This document shows, piece after piece, positions 7,126 to 15,897 of a DNA stretch of 33,126 bases. Positions within the stretch are counted from its first letter, which is position 1, and each line of letters begins with the position of its first letter. Source of the DNA: Geofilum rhodophaeum. GTDB lineage: Bacteria; Bacteroidota; Bacteroidia; Bacteroidales; Marinilabiliaceae. The notes beneath the pieces were generated by a model that did no database searches, was not told the origin of the DNA, and worked only from the letters and a program-made list of their open reading frames with translations. The position numbers and the translations under genes were made by a program. The stretch lies in NCBI RefSeq assembly GCF_002210225.1, contig NZ_MWUJ01000026.1, positions 1 to 33,126 of the forward strand, given 5' to 3'.

Positions 7126-9369
7126 TTACAGGTAGATTTTGCAGGGCAATCGGAACAGGAAGGTGGCGCCCTGATTTTTTTGTGATTTTACTTGTATGTC
7201 TCCTCCCATGAGTTGTACCAGACTCTTGGTGATGGCCAGGCCCAGTCCGGTGCCGCCCATATTGCTGCTTTCGTGTGGGTTGATTTGTCGAAAGCGCTCG
7301 AAAATCAATTGGTGGTGTTCGGGGGCTATGCCTTTTCCGGTGTCTTTTACGCTGAAAGTCAACAGGTTTTCGTCTTCCAGCTGGTAGCTTAGGGTGATGC
7401 TGCCTTCTTGAGTAAACTTGATGGCGTTGCTGATGAGGTTGGTCAGTATTTGTTCTATTCTGAAAGGGTCTCCTTCCATCATCAGCTTGGTGCTTAGGCT
7501 CCCTTTGTGAATGTGGAAGCGCAGGTTTTTGTGCTTCTGATCCATTAGGGTGTGGGCCAAATGCTCGAGTTTGCTGAGCAGTGCGTGCAGGTCAAAAAGG
7601 GTGAGGTTGAGTGAGAACTGTCCGGATTCAATTTTGGAGATGTCGATGATGTCGTTGATGAGGGCAAGGAGACTTTCGCCGCTGGAACGGATGAGTTGCA
7701 GAAATTTTTGACTGTCGGTGGGGTCGTTCCGTTCTTGCAACAATATGTCGGAGAAGCCCAGGATGGCGTTCATGGGGGTGCGTATTTCGTGCGACATGTT
7801 GGCCAGAAAGGAGGATTTGAGGCGATCGCTTTCTTCGGCGCGCTCTTTGGCGCGGCGCAGCTGCTCTTCAAACTGGCGCTGAATTTCAATGTCGATGAGT
7901 ATGCCGATCATGCGTTGCTCTTCGCCTTCGCCTCTTGAAATGAGTTTGCCGTGTAGGGAAAACCATTTGTAGCCGCCTTCGGCCGTTCTCAGGCGTGCTT
8001 CTCCGTCAAGGGTGGGGGTGATGCCTTTTTTATGCATGTCAAAGGCTTCCTGAAGCTGGGGTTGATCGTCGGGGTGCACATTTCTTTCCCAGTTCTTTAA
8101 ATGGAAGGTGGCCATTTCGGTGTCGTCGTAATTGAGGTGGGTGGCTACCCAGGAATTGATGAACAGGGTTTTTTGCTTCATGTCTACGTCCCACAATCCT
8201 ATGCGAGCACCTTCTAAGGCCATTTCGAGACGGTTTTCGCTTTTTTTGAGGGCTTGTTCCATTTGACGATGCCGGGCCAGCAGGTGCAAAAGCACCATAA
8301 TAACGACCATTAAAAAGCCGAGGGTGAGCCCCACCACCACTATTTCCTGTTGGTTTTTCTGCCAGTAGTTTTCGGGGCGGTTGATCTGTTGGCTGCCTTT
8401 GGGCAGTGGTGTATTATGCAGGTTGTAACGTTGCAGTACATTATAGTCGGTAATGAGGTATTCGGGCACGCTGCTTAAGAAGGGGAGGGTGTCGCGTTCG
8501 GATTCGAGGCGCGCCCGCAGGAGGCGGGCTGCGGCTTGTCCCTGGTCGTAACCTTTGAGTACCATGCCGCCGGCAATGAAATCGCCAAAGAGGAAATCCC
8601 AGTTGCCGTAAATGGGTACATCGAGGCATTCACGCAGAAATTCGGCTTCTTGTATGATTTCGCGGGTGGCGCCGTTGCGGGGCAGGTAGAGGCTGAGCAG
8701 GTAAATGGCTTTGTTTTTGGGGTTGAGGGTGCAGAGTTGCGCGCCGACTTTTTCGGCATCGGTGGCGTGAATGATGCGGTAGGTGAAGTCAATTGGCATG
8801 GTTTTGGCGGTCTCCTCGAACAGTCGCGAAAAAAGTTGTCCGCTCAGGGTGGAGTCGGACAGTACAATGAGTTCTTCGAGTTCGGGTTGCAGGGTGGCAA
8901 TGAGCTCCAGGGTGGCACGGTAGTTGAGGTCTTCGCGAATGCCTTTATAGCGGGTGCTGTCAATGTCGTAGTCGGTGATGTTGCTGACGCCGCAGAAGGT
9001 TACGGGGACCTGGCCCCAGATGTCGTTGCCGTGTTGGAGCGCAAATTCAAAGGCATGGTTGTCGCTGCAAAGCAGGGCGTCGACTTCGATGCTGTGGTAT
9101 TTTTCGCGGTAGTACTGAACATTGGCCTGAAGGTGGCGGGGCAGGTGAAAGCGTTTGGTGTCCATGTGTTCGATGGAGATGCGGAAGCGTGAATCGTGGC
9201 CAAATTCGTCGACGATGGCCTGGGTGATGTCGCGGGTCCATTGAAAGGTGGGGTGGTAGGAGTTGAGTACAACGATGTCGATGATTTCATCGGCAGGGTC
9301 TTCGGCCCGGAGTTGGGGCAGAAGTAGAAAGAGAGACAGGAGCAGAAGTATGGTGTAGCGCTGCTTCAT
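7126..9369 (-). CDS. Sensor histidine kinase with periplasmic ABC-substrate-binding-like domain
   Basis: A 747-residue membrane kinase. Residues 1-22 form a signal peptide. Residues 28-315 resemble the ABC_sub_bind periplasmic family (VLNSYHPTFQWTRDI, YGNWDFLFGDFIAGG). One transmembrane helix is at 343-365. A PAS/PAC domain follows at 380-495, then a coiled segment, HisKA with phospho-acceptor His527 (MSHEIRTPMN), and an ATPase domain at about 625-745 with N box LISNAIKF, G1 DTGKGIAP and G2 GTGLGL. There is no C-terminal receiver domain and no response regulator gene next to it, so it is an orphan kinase. The ligand is unknown. Transcribed opposite to the next gene, sharing a 70-base divergent intergenic region. 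Confidence 0.92.
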   Translation of the reverse strand: MKQRYTILLLLSLFLLLPQLRAEDPADEIIDIVVLNSYHPTFQWTRDITQAIVDEFGHDSRFRISIEHMDTKRFHLPRHLQANVQYYREKYHSIEVDALLCSDNHAFEFALQHGNDIWGQVPVTFCGVSNITDYDIDSTRYKGIREDLNYRATLELIATLQPELEELIVLSDSTLSGQLFSRLFEETAKTMPIDFTYRIIHATDAEKVGAQLCTLNPKNKAIYLLSLYLPRNGATREIIQEAEFLRECLDVPIYGNWDFLFGDFIAGGMVLKGYDQGQAAARLLRARLESERDTLPFLSSVPEYLITDYNVLQRYNLHNTPLPKGSQQINRPENYWQKNQQEIVVVGLTLGFLMVVIMVLLHLLARHRQMEQALKKSENRLEMALEGARIGLWDVDMKQKTLFINSWVATHLNYDDTEMATFHLKNWERNVHPDDQPQLQEAFDMHKKGITPTLDGEARLRTAEGGYKWFSLHGKLISRGEGEEQRMIGILIDIEIQRQFEEQLRRAKERAEESDRLKSSFLANMSHEIRTPMNAILGFSDILLQERNDPTDSQKFLQLIRSSGESLLALINDIIDISKIESGQFSLNLTLFDLHALLSKLEHLAHTLMDQKHKNLRFHIHKGSLSTKLMMEGDPFRIEQILTNLISNAIKFTQEGSITLSYQLEDENLLTFSVKDTGKGIAPEHHQLIFERFRQINPHESSNMGGTGLGLAITKSLVQLMGGDIQVKSQKNQGATFLFRLPCKIYL

Positions 9370-9439
9370 TGGCTGATGGTTTGTTCCTCAAATTACTGTT
9401 TTTTTAAATAATTTTCCTGTTTTACCTGATTTTTATTGT

Positions 9440-10231
9440 ATGAAAAGGTTTATTGGGCTGCTGGTGTTGGCGGCTGTTCTTCACTCAAACATGGTGGGGC
9501 AGACCCGCGAGGTGCGCGAGCGGGTGGCGGAAACGAAGGGCGCATCGTCCGGCACTTCTTCTTCGGGAGGCGTGCGCGAAACTTACGATTCAGACTGGGA
9601 TTTTGATGTGGAGGGGGAAACTTTCGGGGAGATGGTGGCTTCGGCGGTGGTGTTTGTTACGGCTTATGCGGTGTACACGGGTTTTGCTTATGGACAGCAT
9701 GCGGTGTTGTACCACCGCGATGAACGACCGGAGCTGGTTTCACTGGAGGGCAGTTTGGCCGGGGGCTTTGCTTTTGGGGAGAATGCGCTGATGGTGACGC
9801 CGAAGTTGCGGGCCAATTATGGTTTGTTTGCCTCGGAGCTGCGCTATATTAATGTGGGGGATGTGACGGGCCGTATGTCGTCGGTCGACTGGCAGGTGGT
9901 GATGCTGCGCTTGCCGATTAAGAATTTTAAGTTGGAGTATGGTTTGGGACTGAGTTGGTTTTTGTCGCCCAACAAGGCTTATTTTGATACTTCGGCGGGT
10001 TTTGTGTGGGATTTGTGGGACAACAGGGTGCAGCTGGAGGGGCGTTTCAGAAACAGTGCGGATACTTCGGTGGGTCGTTACCGGGTGGAGTATTCGGGCG
10101 ATTTGGGTTGGGAGGCAGCCCGGCTGGGCTGCTTCCGTTTGATGCCTTTTGTGGGCTATTCCAAATACACGTATTTCGACGACATCGACTTTTCGTACTT
10201 GCGCCTGGGTCTGAAGCTGCGCTGGCTGTAG
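9440..10231 (+). CDS. Predicted outer-membrane beta-barrel protein, unknown function
   Basis: A 263-residue protein I do not recognise by name. Residues 1-20 are a signal peptide (MKRFIGLLVLAAVLHSNMVGQ, cleavage near Gln21). A low-complexity Ser/Gly stretch follows at about 36-46. Residues 75-100 are hydrophobic and aromatic (TAYAVYTGFAYGQHAV). The rest alternates polar and aromatic residues in short strands, with several ending in aromatic residues (LEYGLGLSWF, RLGLKLRWL), as in small outer-membrane barrels. Ends two bases from the stop of the convergent pgl gene. Divergent from the histidine kinase, so the two may share regulation. Envelope location is likely; function unknown. Confidence 0.72.
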   Translation: MKRFIGLLVLAAVLHSNMVGQTREVRERVAETKGASSGTSSSGGVRETYDSDWDFDVEGETFGEMVASAVVFVTAYAVYTGFAYGQHAVLYHRDERPELVSLEGSLAGGFAFGENALMVTPKLRANYGLFASELRYINVGDVTGRMSSVDWQVVMLRLPIKNFKLEYGLGLSWFLSPNKAYFDTSAGFVWDLWDNRVQLEGRFRNSADTSVGRYRVEYSGDLGWEAARLGCFRLMPFVGYSKYTYFDDIDFSYLRLGLKLRWL

Positions 10232-10233
10232 CT

Positions 10234-10938
10234 TTACAGCAGGGCGGCTGCGTCTTTATCGAGCAGCCAGGTGGTTTTGTCGGCGCTGGTGCGGGCGGCG
10301 GGATAGTTGCGCCACTGGCCGCTCTGCTTGATGATTTCTTGTACTTTTTCGGCTTTGTTGCTGCCGGTGACCAAAAAGAGGATGTGCCGGGCGTTGTTGA
10401 TGACTTTACCGGTGAGGGTCACGCGCTTTTGTCCCGATTCGGGATGGGTGGCTACTTCGCAAAGCAGGGGGGAATCCCACAGTGTCATTTCGTGGGGGAA
10501 GATGGAGGCGGTGTGGCCGTCGTCGCCCATGCCCAGCAACATCAGGTCGAAGGCGGGCAGGTTGTTTTCCTGGGGCAGGGTGCGGTCGATTTGTATTTCG
10601 TAGGCTTCGGCTGCTTTGGTGGGTTCCTGTTCTCCTTTTACACGAAAAATGTTGTCGGCCGGTACGGGGACTTTATCAAACAGGTGGGTCTTGGTCATCC
10701 CGTAATTGCTGTCGGCATGGTCGGGCGCTACGCAGCGCTCGTCGCCCCAAAAAAAGTAGAGGCGCTCCCAGGGCAGTTGCTTTTGGTAGTTTTCGGCCAG
10801 GTGGTCGAAAATGGCTTTGGGGGTGCTGCCGCCCGAAAGGGCAATGTAAATTTTTTCTTTTTCCTGGCTCATCTGGCGCAAAAGCTGGCCAAAGTGTTCG
10901 GCCAGGGCGGCTTTGTCGTCAAAAATATGTTGTTGCAT
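10234..10938 (-). CDS. pgl: 6-phosphogluconolactonase
   Basis: A 234-residue DevB-type lactonase that hydrolyses 6-phosphogluconolactone to 6-phosphogluconate, the second step of the oxidative pentose phosphate pathway. Family motifs are present: ALSGGSTPKAIFDHL near the N-terminus, FFWGDERCVAPDHADSNYGM in the middle and LLGMGDDGHTASIFPH. The start is placed at the ATG at 10938; a longer reading to 10962 would begin with TTG, overlap zwf and add eight residues not typical of the family. The gene lies 11 bases after the zwf stop, so zwf-pgl is an operon. Confidence 0.94.
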   Translation of the reverse strand: MQQHIFDDKAALAEHFGQLLRQMSQEKEKIYIALSGGSTPKAIFDHLAENYQKQLPWERLYFFWGDERCVAPDHADSNYGMTKTHLFDKVPVPADNIFRVKGEQEPTKAAEAYEIQIDRTLPQENNLPAFDLMLLGMGDDGHTASIFPHEMTLWDSPLLCEVATHPESGQKRVTLTGKVINNARHILFLVTGSNKAEKVQEIIKQSGQWRNYPAARTSADKTTWLLDKDAAALL

Positions 10939-10949
10939 CTTGTTCTCGT

Positions 10950-12476
10950 TTACAGTTCGCAATATTCGCCGTCGCCGGCGAGGTTTTTACAGGGGTAGCG
11001 CCAGGTTTTAACGTCGTCGACCAGGGCGTCGGATTCTTCGGGTCCCCAGGTGCCGGCGGGGTAACCGTGGACTTTGATGCAGGGTCGGTTTTTCCAGGCT
11101 TTGAGGATGGGGTCGACGAATTTCCAGGCGGCTTCTACGGCGTCGCCGCGTGAGTACAGGGTGGCGTCGCCCAGCATGCAGTCGAGCAGCAGCCGCTCGT
11201 AGGCGCTGGGCAGGTAGGTGTTGTTGAGCTCGGAGTAGTGGAAGTCCATATTCACGTCTTGCACGTTAAAGCCGGCTCCGGGCACTTTCATGCCAAATTT
11301 GAGCAGTACGCCTTCGTCGGGCTGGATGCGGATGACCAGCTGGTTGTGCCGGTTCATGATGTTTTTGTCGTGCGCAAACAGGTGGTGGGGGGTGGTTTTA
11401 AAGTGAATGACGATTTCGGTGACGCGGGTGGGCAGACTCTTGCCGGTGCGTATGTAAAAGGGTACGCCGGCCCAGCGCCAGTTGTCGATGAAAAATTTCA
11501 TGGCCACGAAGGTCTCGGTGCGCGACTTGGGGGCTACGCCGGGTTCTTCGCGGTAGGCGGGCATTTTTTTGCCCTTGATTTCGCTGGCGGTGTATTGTCC
11601 GCGGATGACGTATTTCTCGACTTCCTCTTCTTTGATGGGGCGCAGCGATTGCAACACTTTTACTATTTCGTTTCGCATGCTGTCGGCTCCTATTACGGCG
11701 GGGGGCTCCATGGCTACTAGGGAGGCCAGCAGCAGGAGGTGGTTCTGTACCATGTCGCGCAGGGCGCCGGAGCCTTCGTAGTAGCCACCGCGACTGCCTA
11801 CGCCGATGTCTTCGGAGGAGGTGATTTCGACGTGGTGTACGAAGTTGCGGTTCCAGAGGGGCTCAAATATGCCGTTCGAAAAGCGGGTGACCAGCAGGTT
11901 CTGGACGGTTTCTTTGCCCAGGTAGTGGTCGATGCGATATATCTGGTCTTCGCGGAAGGACTCGAGCAACTGGTGATTGAGTTTCTGGGCGCTTTCGAGG
12001 TCGTAGCCAAAGGGCTTTTCAACGATGAGACGCTTGAAGCCCTGGTCGCTCAGATGCAGGTCGTACTTGGCCAAATGTGCCGGTATTACGGGGTACATAC
12101 TGGGCGGTGTGGCCAGATAGTAGATGAAGTTGTGTCCGGTTTGGAGTTTTTCGTTGAGGCTCTCGAGTTGACCTTTAAAACCGGCGTACTCGGCTTCTTC
12201 CTTGGTGTTGAAGGCGTAGTAATACAGTTTCTCGAGGAACAGCTCGAGCTGTTCCTCGCTTTTGGGCTTGGTCATGGCGTATTTCTCAATGCCTTCTTTC
12301 ATCTTCTCCCGAAAGGCGGCATGACCCAGGTCGGTCCTGCCCAGACCCAAAACGCCAAAGGCTTCGGGCAGCAGATTTTGATAGTACAGATCGAATACCG
12401 AGGGCACCAATTTGCGGTAGGTCAGGTCGCCCGAGGCGCCAAAAATGACGAGTATGTGTTTTTCTGGTTTTCTCAT
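10950..12476 (-). CDS. zwf: Glucose-6-phosphate dehydrogenase
   Basis: A full-length 508-residue enzyme that oxidises glucose 6-phosphate to the lactone with NAD(P)+. The nucleotide-binding GASGDLTYRKLVPS is at residues 13-26, the substrate site RIDHYLGKETVQN is in the middle third, and the conserved IRTGKSLP motif is present. It is the first gene of the zwf-pgl pair; the usual third partner, 6-phosphogluconate dehydrogenase (gnd), is not next to it in this window. The promoter must lie in 12477-12663, a region shared with the divergent acyl-CoA synthetase gene; I see no clean TAnnTTTG on the minus strand. Confidence 0.97.
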   Translation of the reverse strand: MRKPEKHILVIFGASGDLTYRKLVPSVFDLYYQNLLPEAFGVLGLGRTDLGHAAFREKMKEGIEKYAMTKPKSEEQLELFLEKLYYYAFNTKEEAEYAGFKGQLESLNEKLQTGHNFIYYLATPPSMYPVIPAHLAKYDLHLSDQGFKRLIVEKPFGYDLESAQKLNHQLLESFREDQIYRIDHYLGKETVQNLLVTRFSNGIFEPLWNRNFVHHVEITSSEDIGVGSRGGYYEGSGALRDMVQNHLLLLASLVAMEPPAVIGADSMRNEIVKVLQSLRPIKEEEVEKYVIRGQYTASEIKGKKMPAYREEPGVAPKSRTETFVAMKFFIDNWRWAGVPFYIRTGKSLPTRVTEIVIHFKTTPHHLFAHDKNIMNRHNQLVIRIQPDEGVLLKFGMKVPGAGFNVQDVNMDFHYSELNNTYLPSAYERLLLDCMLGDATLYSRGDAVEAAWKFVDPILKAWKNRPCIKVHGYPAGTWGPEESDALVDDVKTWRYPCKNLAGDGEYCEL

Positions 12477-12523
12477 GGATTTTGTGTTTGCGATATTGTA
12501 TCAACAACGCCGGGGCGTTTTCG

Positions 12524-12557
12524 TTTGGTAAAGGTACTAAAATTTGCGCTATATTTG
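12524..12557 (+). promoter_or_regulatory. Candidate promoter of the ADP-forming acyl-CoA synthetase gene
   Basis: TTTG at 12524-12527 and TATATTTG at 12550-12557 match the Bacteroidota -33 and -7 elements with 22 bases between them. Transcription would begin about 100 bases before the ATG. A small hairpin (ccctg-tcgg-caggg, 12566-12579) lies at the 5' end of the predicted transcript. Confidence 0.5.
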
Positions 12558-12663
12558 ATGAAAGGCCCTGTCGGCAGGGGATGGGTTGAAGGGGGTTATA
12601 GTGCTGTATGTCAGTGCTTTTTGCTGAGGTGTAATTGCTGTATTCAATAAGGGATAGAAACAA

Positions 12664-14718
12664 ATGATAAGAGAAGAACTTTTTGCCCCGAAGCGCATTG
12701 TGGTGGCCGGGGGCTCCGAGCAGCGCTCGAAGCCGGGTGGCAAGTTGCTGCAGAATTTGCTGGAGGGGGGCTATTCCGGCGATTTAATGGTTTTGAACCC
12801 TGGTAAGGACAGCGTGCAGGGGGTGGAGGCTTTTGCTGCGGTAAGTGATTTGCCGGTGGTGCCGGACCTGGCTATTTTGGCGGTGGCGGCGGATTTGTGT
12901 GTGCCTTTGGTGCGGGACCTGGCGCAAAGGGGTACGCGGGCTTTTATTGTGGTGTCGGCGGGTTTTGGTGAGGAGGGACCGGCAGGCAGGGCTTTGGAGG
13001 AGGCTTTGTTGGCTGAGGTGGAGGCGGTGGATGGGGTGTTGATTGGTCCCAATTGCATTGGGGTGCTGACGCCGGTGTACAACGGGGTGTTTACGGCACC
13101 GGTTCCCCGTTTGGATGCGGGAGGCTGCGATTTTGTGTCGGGCTCGGGGGCGACGGCGGTCTTTATTCTGGAGGCGGCTTTGCCAAAGGGTTTGACTTTT
13201 GCGTCGATATTGACGGTGGGCAATAGTGTGCAGGTGGGGGTTGAGGAGGTGCTGGAACACTGGGACGTGTCGTATAAGCCGGGGGTGAGTGCCCCCATCA
13301 AGTTGATATATGTGGAGGATTTAAAAAATCCGGATAAGTTTTTGCGCCATGCCGCTTCGCTGATTCGTAAGGGCTGCTGTATTGCGGCGATTAAGTCGGG
13401 GACTTCGGAGGCGGGACAGCGGGCGACCTCGTCGCACACGGGGGCTTTGGCGAGTACCGACTCGGCGGTGGAGGCTTTGTTTAGAAAGGCCGGGGTGGTG
13501 CGTTGTGCGGGCAGGGAGGAGTTGGTGGCGGTGGCTTCGGTGTTTCGCTACAAGCCTTTACAGGGTAAGCGACTGGCTATTGTGACCCAGGCGGGGGGAC
13601 CGGGGGTGATGCTGGCGGATGCTTTGAGTGAGGGGGGCTTGCAGATTCCTGCTTTGGGTGTGCAGGCGCAGACCGATTTGAAGGGGATGCTGAACGCGGG
13701 TGCTGCCGTGGGCAATCCGGTGGACATTCTGGCAACGGGTACGGCCGAACAGTTGCGGCAGGTGCTGGCTTATTGTGACGGACTGGAGGGTATTGACGGG
13801 ATGATCGTAATTTTTGGGAGTACGGGTCTCACGCAGGTATTCGATGCTTTTGAGGTGATTCACCGTCAGGTGCTGGCCTGTAAAAAGCCGGTCTTTCCGA
13901 TTTTACCCTCGACCAGCAGTGCCCATGCTGAGGTGCAGGCTTTTTTGGCAAGGGGACATGTGAATTTTCCGGATGAGGTGGTGCTGGGCAGGGCTTTGGG
14001 CAAGGTTTGGCAAACACCGCGTCCGGCACGGGAGGAGATTTTTATGGAGGGGGTGGATTTGGCCGGGATTCGTCGCCTGATTGATGGGGCAGAAGCCGGA
14101 TGGCTGGGTCCTGCTGTGGTGAATGCCCTGCTTCGGGCTGCCGGCATTCCGGTGGTGCCCGAAGGGGTGGCGCACTCGAAAAAGGAGTTGGTGAAGCTGG
14201 CAGGGGAACTGGGCTATCCGCTGGCGCTGAAGGCGGTGGGACTGGTGCATAAGTCGGATGTGGGCGGGGTGACTTTGAACATCCGTTCGGAGGCGCATTT
14301 GCTGGCCGAATATGGTCGCATGCTGAAAATAGAGGGCGTGGAAGGGGTGCTGGTACAAAAGATGGCTGAGGGCATGGAACTTTTTATTGGAGGGCGTTAT
14401 GAACCGCGCTATGGGCATGTGTTGGTGGTGGGACTGGGTGGGGTGTTTGTGGAGATGCTGAATGATTTTGCGCATGGACTGGCGCCTTTGACGATGGAGG
14501 AGGCTGCTTCGATGATTCGAAGTCTGAAAAGCCATCGGGTGATTCAGGGGATGCGGGGGCGCGAAGGGGTGGATGAAGAGCTTTTTGCGGAAATATTGGT
14601 GCGCTTGTCCACTTTACTGCGTTATGCTACGGAGATAAAAGAGCTGGATTTGAATCCACTGATTGGTAATAAAGCGGAACTTTTGGTGGTGGATGCCCGT
14701 ATGCTGTTGCATCGTTAA
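12664..14718 (+). CDS. ADP-forming acyl-CoA (acetyl-CoA) synthetase, fused alpha-beta subunits
   Basis: A 684-residue enzyme that converts acyl-CoA + ADP + Pi to acid + CoA + ATP, a substrate-level phosphorylation step of fermenters. The order is: CoA-binding domain (RIVVAGGS, residues 11-120), succinyl-CoA-ligase-like domains with IGPNCIGVLTP and the phospho-acceptor His258 in SSHTGALAS, then an ATP-grasp domain from about 475 (YPLALKAVGLVHKSDVGGV, ELDLNPLIGN). The alpha and beta parts are in one chain, as in many bacteria. Substrate cannot be told: acetyl-, branched- or aryl-acyl-CoA are all possible. The nearby 2-oxoacid:ferredoxin oxidoreductase would make such CoA esters. Followed after 18 bases by an outer-membrane protein gene. 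Confidence 0.93.
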   Translation: MIREELFAPKRIVVAGGSEQRSKPGGKLLQNLLEGGYSGDLMVLNPGKDSVQGVEAFAAVSDLPVVPDLAILAVAADLCVPLVRDLAQRGTRAFIVVSAGFGEEGPAGRALEEALLAEVEAVDGVLIGPNCIGVLTPVYNGVFTAPVPRLDAGGCDFVSGSGATAVFILEAALPKGLTFASILTVGNSVQVGVEEVLEHWDVSYKPGVSAPIKLIYVEDLKNPDKFLRHAASLIRKGCCIAAIKSGTSEAGQRATSSHTGALASTDSAVEALFRKAGVVRCAGREELVAVASVFRYKPLQGKRLAIVTQAGGPGVMLADALSEGGLQIPALGVQAQTDLKGMLNAGAAVGNPVDILATGTAEQLRQVLAYCDGLEGIDGMIVIFGSTGLTQVFDAFEVIHRQVLACKKPVFPILPSTSSAHAEVQAFLARGHVNFPDEVVLGRALGKVWQTPRPAREEIFMEGVDLAGIRRLIDGAEAGWLGPAVVNALLRAAGIPVVPEGVAHSKKELVKLAGELGYPLALKAVGLVHKSDVGGVTLNIRSEAHLLAEYGRMLKIEGVEGVLVQKMAEGMELFIGGRYEPRYGHVLVVGLGGVFVEMLNDFAHGLAPLTMEEAASMIRSLKSHRVIQGMRGREGVDEELFAEILVRLSTLLRYATEIKELDLNPLIGNKAELLVVDARMLLHR

Positions 14719-14736
14719 ACCTACTTGTATTTTAAT

Positions 14737-15465
14737 ATGAAAACCCTGCAACCTTTATTTTTGCTGCTTTTGCTGACTTTTGTGCTGCCCGCTGCGGCAC
14801 AGCGTGGCTTTGATACCGAGAATCTGACTTACTGCCAGCGTACGGGTAAGGCCATTTATATGTACAATGCCAATTATATTAAAATTGGAAATGCTCTGCC
14901 GCATGCTGAAATTGGACAGGGCGGGGGTGCCGCGGAGGCTATGCTGACCGATAAGGGACTGATGGCGCAGTTTGGTTTTATGCGTTATTTTGATTTGGAC
15001 ATCAACCGCAACCGTTTTGGTATTGGTTACATTGTGCCTTTGGTGGCGACTTACAGTCCGTGGTCGGACCCGAATCCTGTGCACCAGGCTTTGCCCGATT
15101 TGGAGGAGCGGCCTTACTTGTTTTTTAGTGCGGGGGTGGGACCTTTAATTACTACGCGACTGGTCGATAGGGTTTTGCTCGATTTGTATGCTACGGCGCA
15201 ACCTACGGTGTCGTACTACGGGGGCTACAAAGCTGAGGTGGCGGGTTTGGAGTACAAGGAGTATTCTTTTTTGTCGCTGAATTTGGGTGCGGTGATTGGG
15301 GCGAATTTGCGCTACCGCTTTTTGGTGGTGGGGGCGGATTGGATGCCGTTGCAATCGACTTACAAGGTGTATGAGTATTTGGATGAGGAAAGTTCTGAGC
15401 GGTCGCCTTATAAGGAGAAGCGGGATGTGGGAAGGGTGTCGCTGAACGTCGGGGTGTTTTTTTGA
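14737..15465 (+). CDS. Predicted outer-membrane protein, unknown function
   Basis: A 242-residue protein with a clear signal peptide (residues 1-21, ending LPAAAQ). The mature part has alternating hydrophobic/polar strands rich in Tyr and Gly (FGFMRYFDLDI, FGIGYIVPLVATY, LSLNLGAVIGANLRYRF) and ends in Phe-Phe, as barrels do. I do not recognise the family. The ATG at 14737 is chosen; a TTG twelve bases upstream would spoil the signal peptide. It starts 18 bases after the synthetase gene and is probably co-transcribed with it. The palindrome at 15559-15601, with a T tract, could end this transcript. Confidence 0.72.
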   Translation: MKTLQPLFLLLLLTFVLPAAAQRGFDTENLTYCQRTGKAIYMYNANYIKIGNALPHAEIGQGGGAAEAMLTDKGLMAQFGFMRYFDLDINRNRFGIGYIVPLVATYSPWSDPNPVHQALPDLEERPYLFFSAGVGPLITTRLVDRVLLDLYATAQPTVSYYGGYKAEVAGLEYKEYSFLSLNLGAVIGANLRYRFLVVGADWMPLQSTYKVYEYLDEESSERSPYKEKRDVGRVSLNVGVFF

Positions 15466-15558
15466 CAGCCTGCGCCTGACAGAAAATTTCATTCTTATAC
15501 GCTTGATGCAGCTGTTCTGCGCTGCTGCCTGTTTCCTGTTCACTGCAGTCGTTTCACT

Positions 15559-15601
15559 AAAAACATCGAAACTCGCCTACGGCTCAGACAGCGATGTTTT
15601 T
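15559..15601. repeat. Palindrome C1, conserved loop
   Basis: Arms aaaaacatcg (15559-15568) and cgatgttttt (15592-15601) are perfect reverse complements. The 23-base loop contains actcgcctacggctcagac, with an inner gcc-tac-ggc hairpin. The T tract of the right arm could make it a terminator for the upstream gene. Confidence 0.7.
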
Positions 15602-15857
15602 GACGTTTCACTCCTTTGTTCACTTACGGAAACATTCAGAGGCTTATACAGCTGCATCTGCGCTTGAACGAAATTTTCTGAAGGTCGCTGTCTTGCAAAA
15701 TGTTGTTTCCAGAGTTTTGGTTTGATGCAGCTGTTCTGCGCTGCTGCCTGTTTCCTGTTTACTGCATTCACTCCGCTACAAGCATCGAAACTCGGGTGGT
15801 CGTAGTGCAATCTTGCGCCTGACATAAAATTTCTATTCACTTACGGATGCTCCACTA

Positions 15858-15897
15858 CAAGCACGGAACTCGCCTGCGGCTCAGACAGCCGTGCTTG
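15858..15897. repeat. Palindrome C2, same loop as C1 with different arms
   Basis: Arms caagcacgg (15858-15866) and ccgtgcttg (15889-15897) pair perfectly. The loop aactcgcctgcggctcagac is nearly that of C1 although the arm sequence differs on both sides in a compensating way. An outer pair ggatgc (15845-15850) and gcatcc (15907-15912) extends the structure. Confidence 0.7.

Noticed and set aside
10939-10962. Upstream start for pgl
   Set aside because: The codon is TTG, overlaps zwf and adds non-family residues; ATG at 10938 fits.
10006-11153. Long plus-strand frames opposite pgl and zwf, and similar long antisense frames opposite the kinase, receptor and synthetase genes
   Set aside because: They are shadows of strongly coding frames on the other strand; their Gly/Val- or His/Arg-rich compositions match no protein family.
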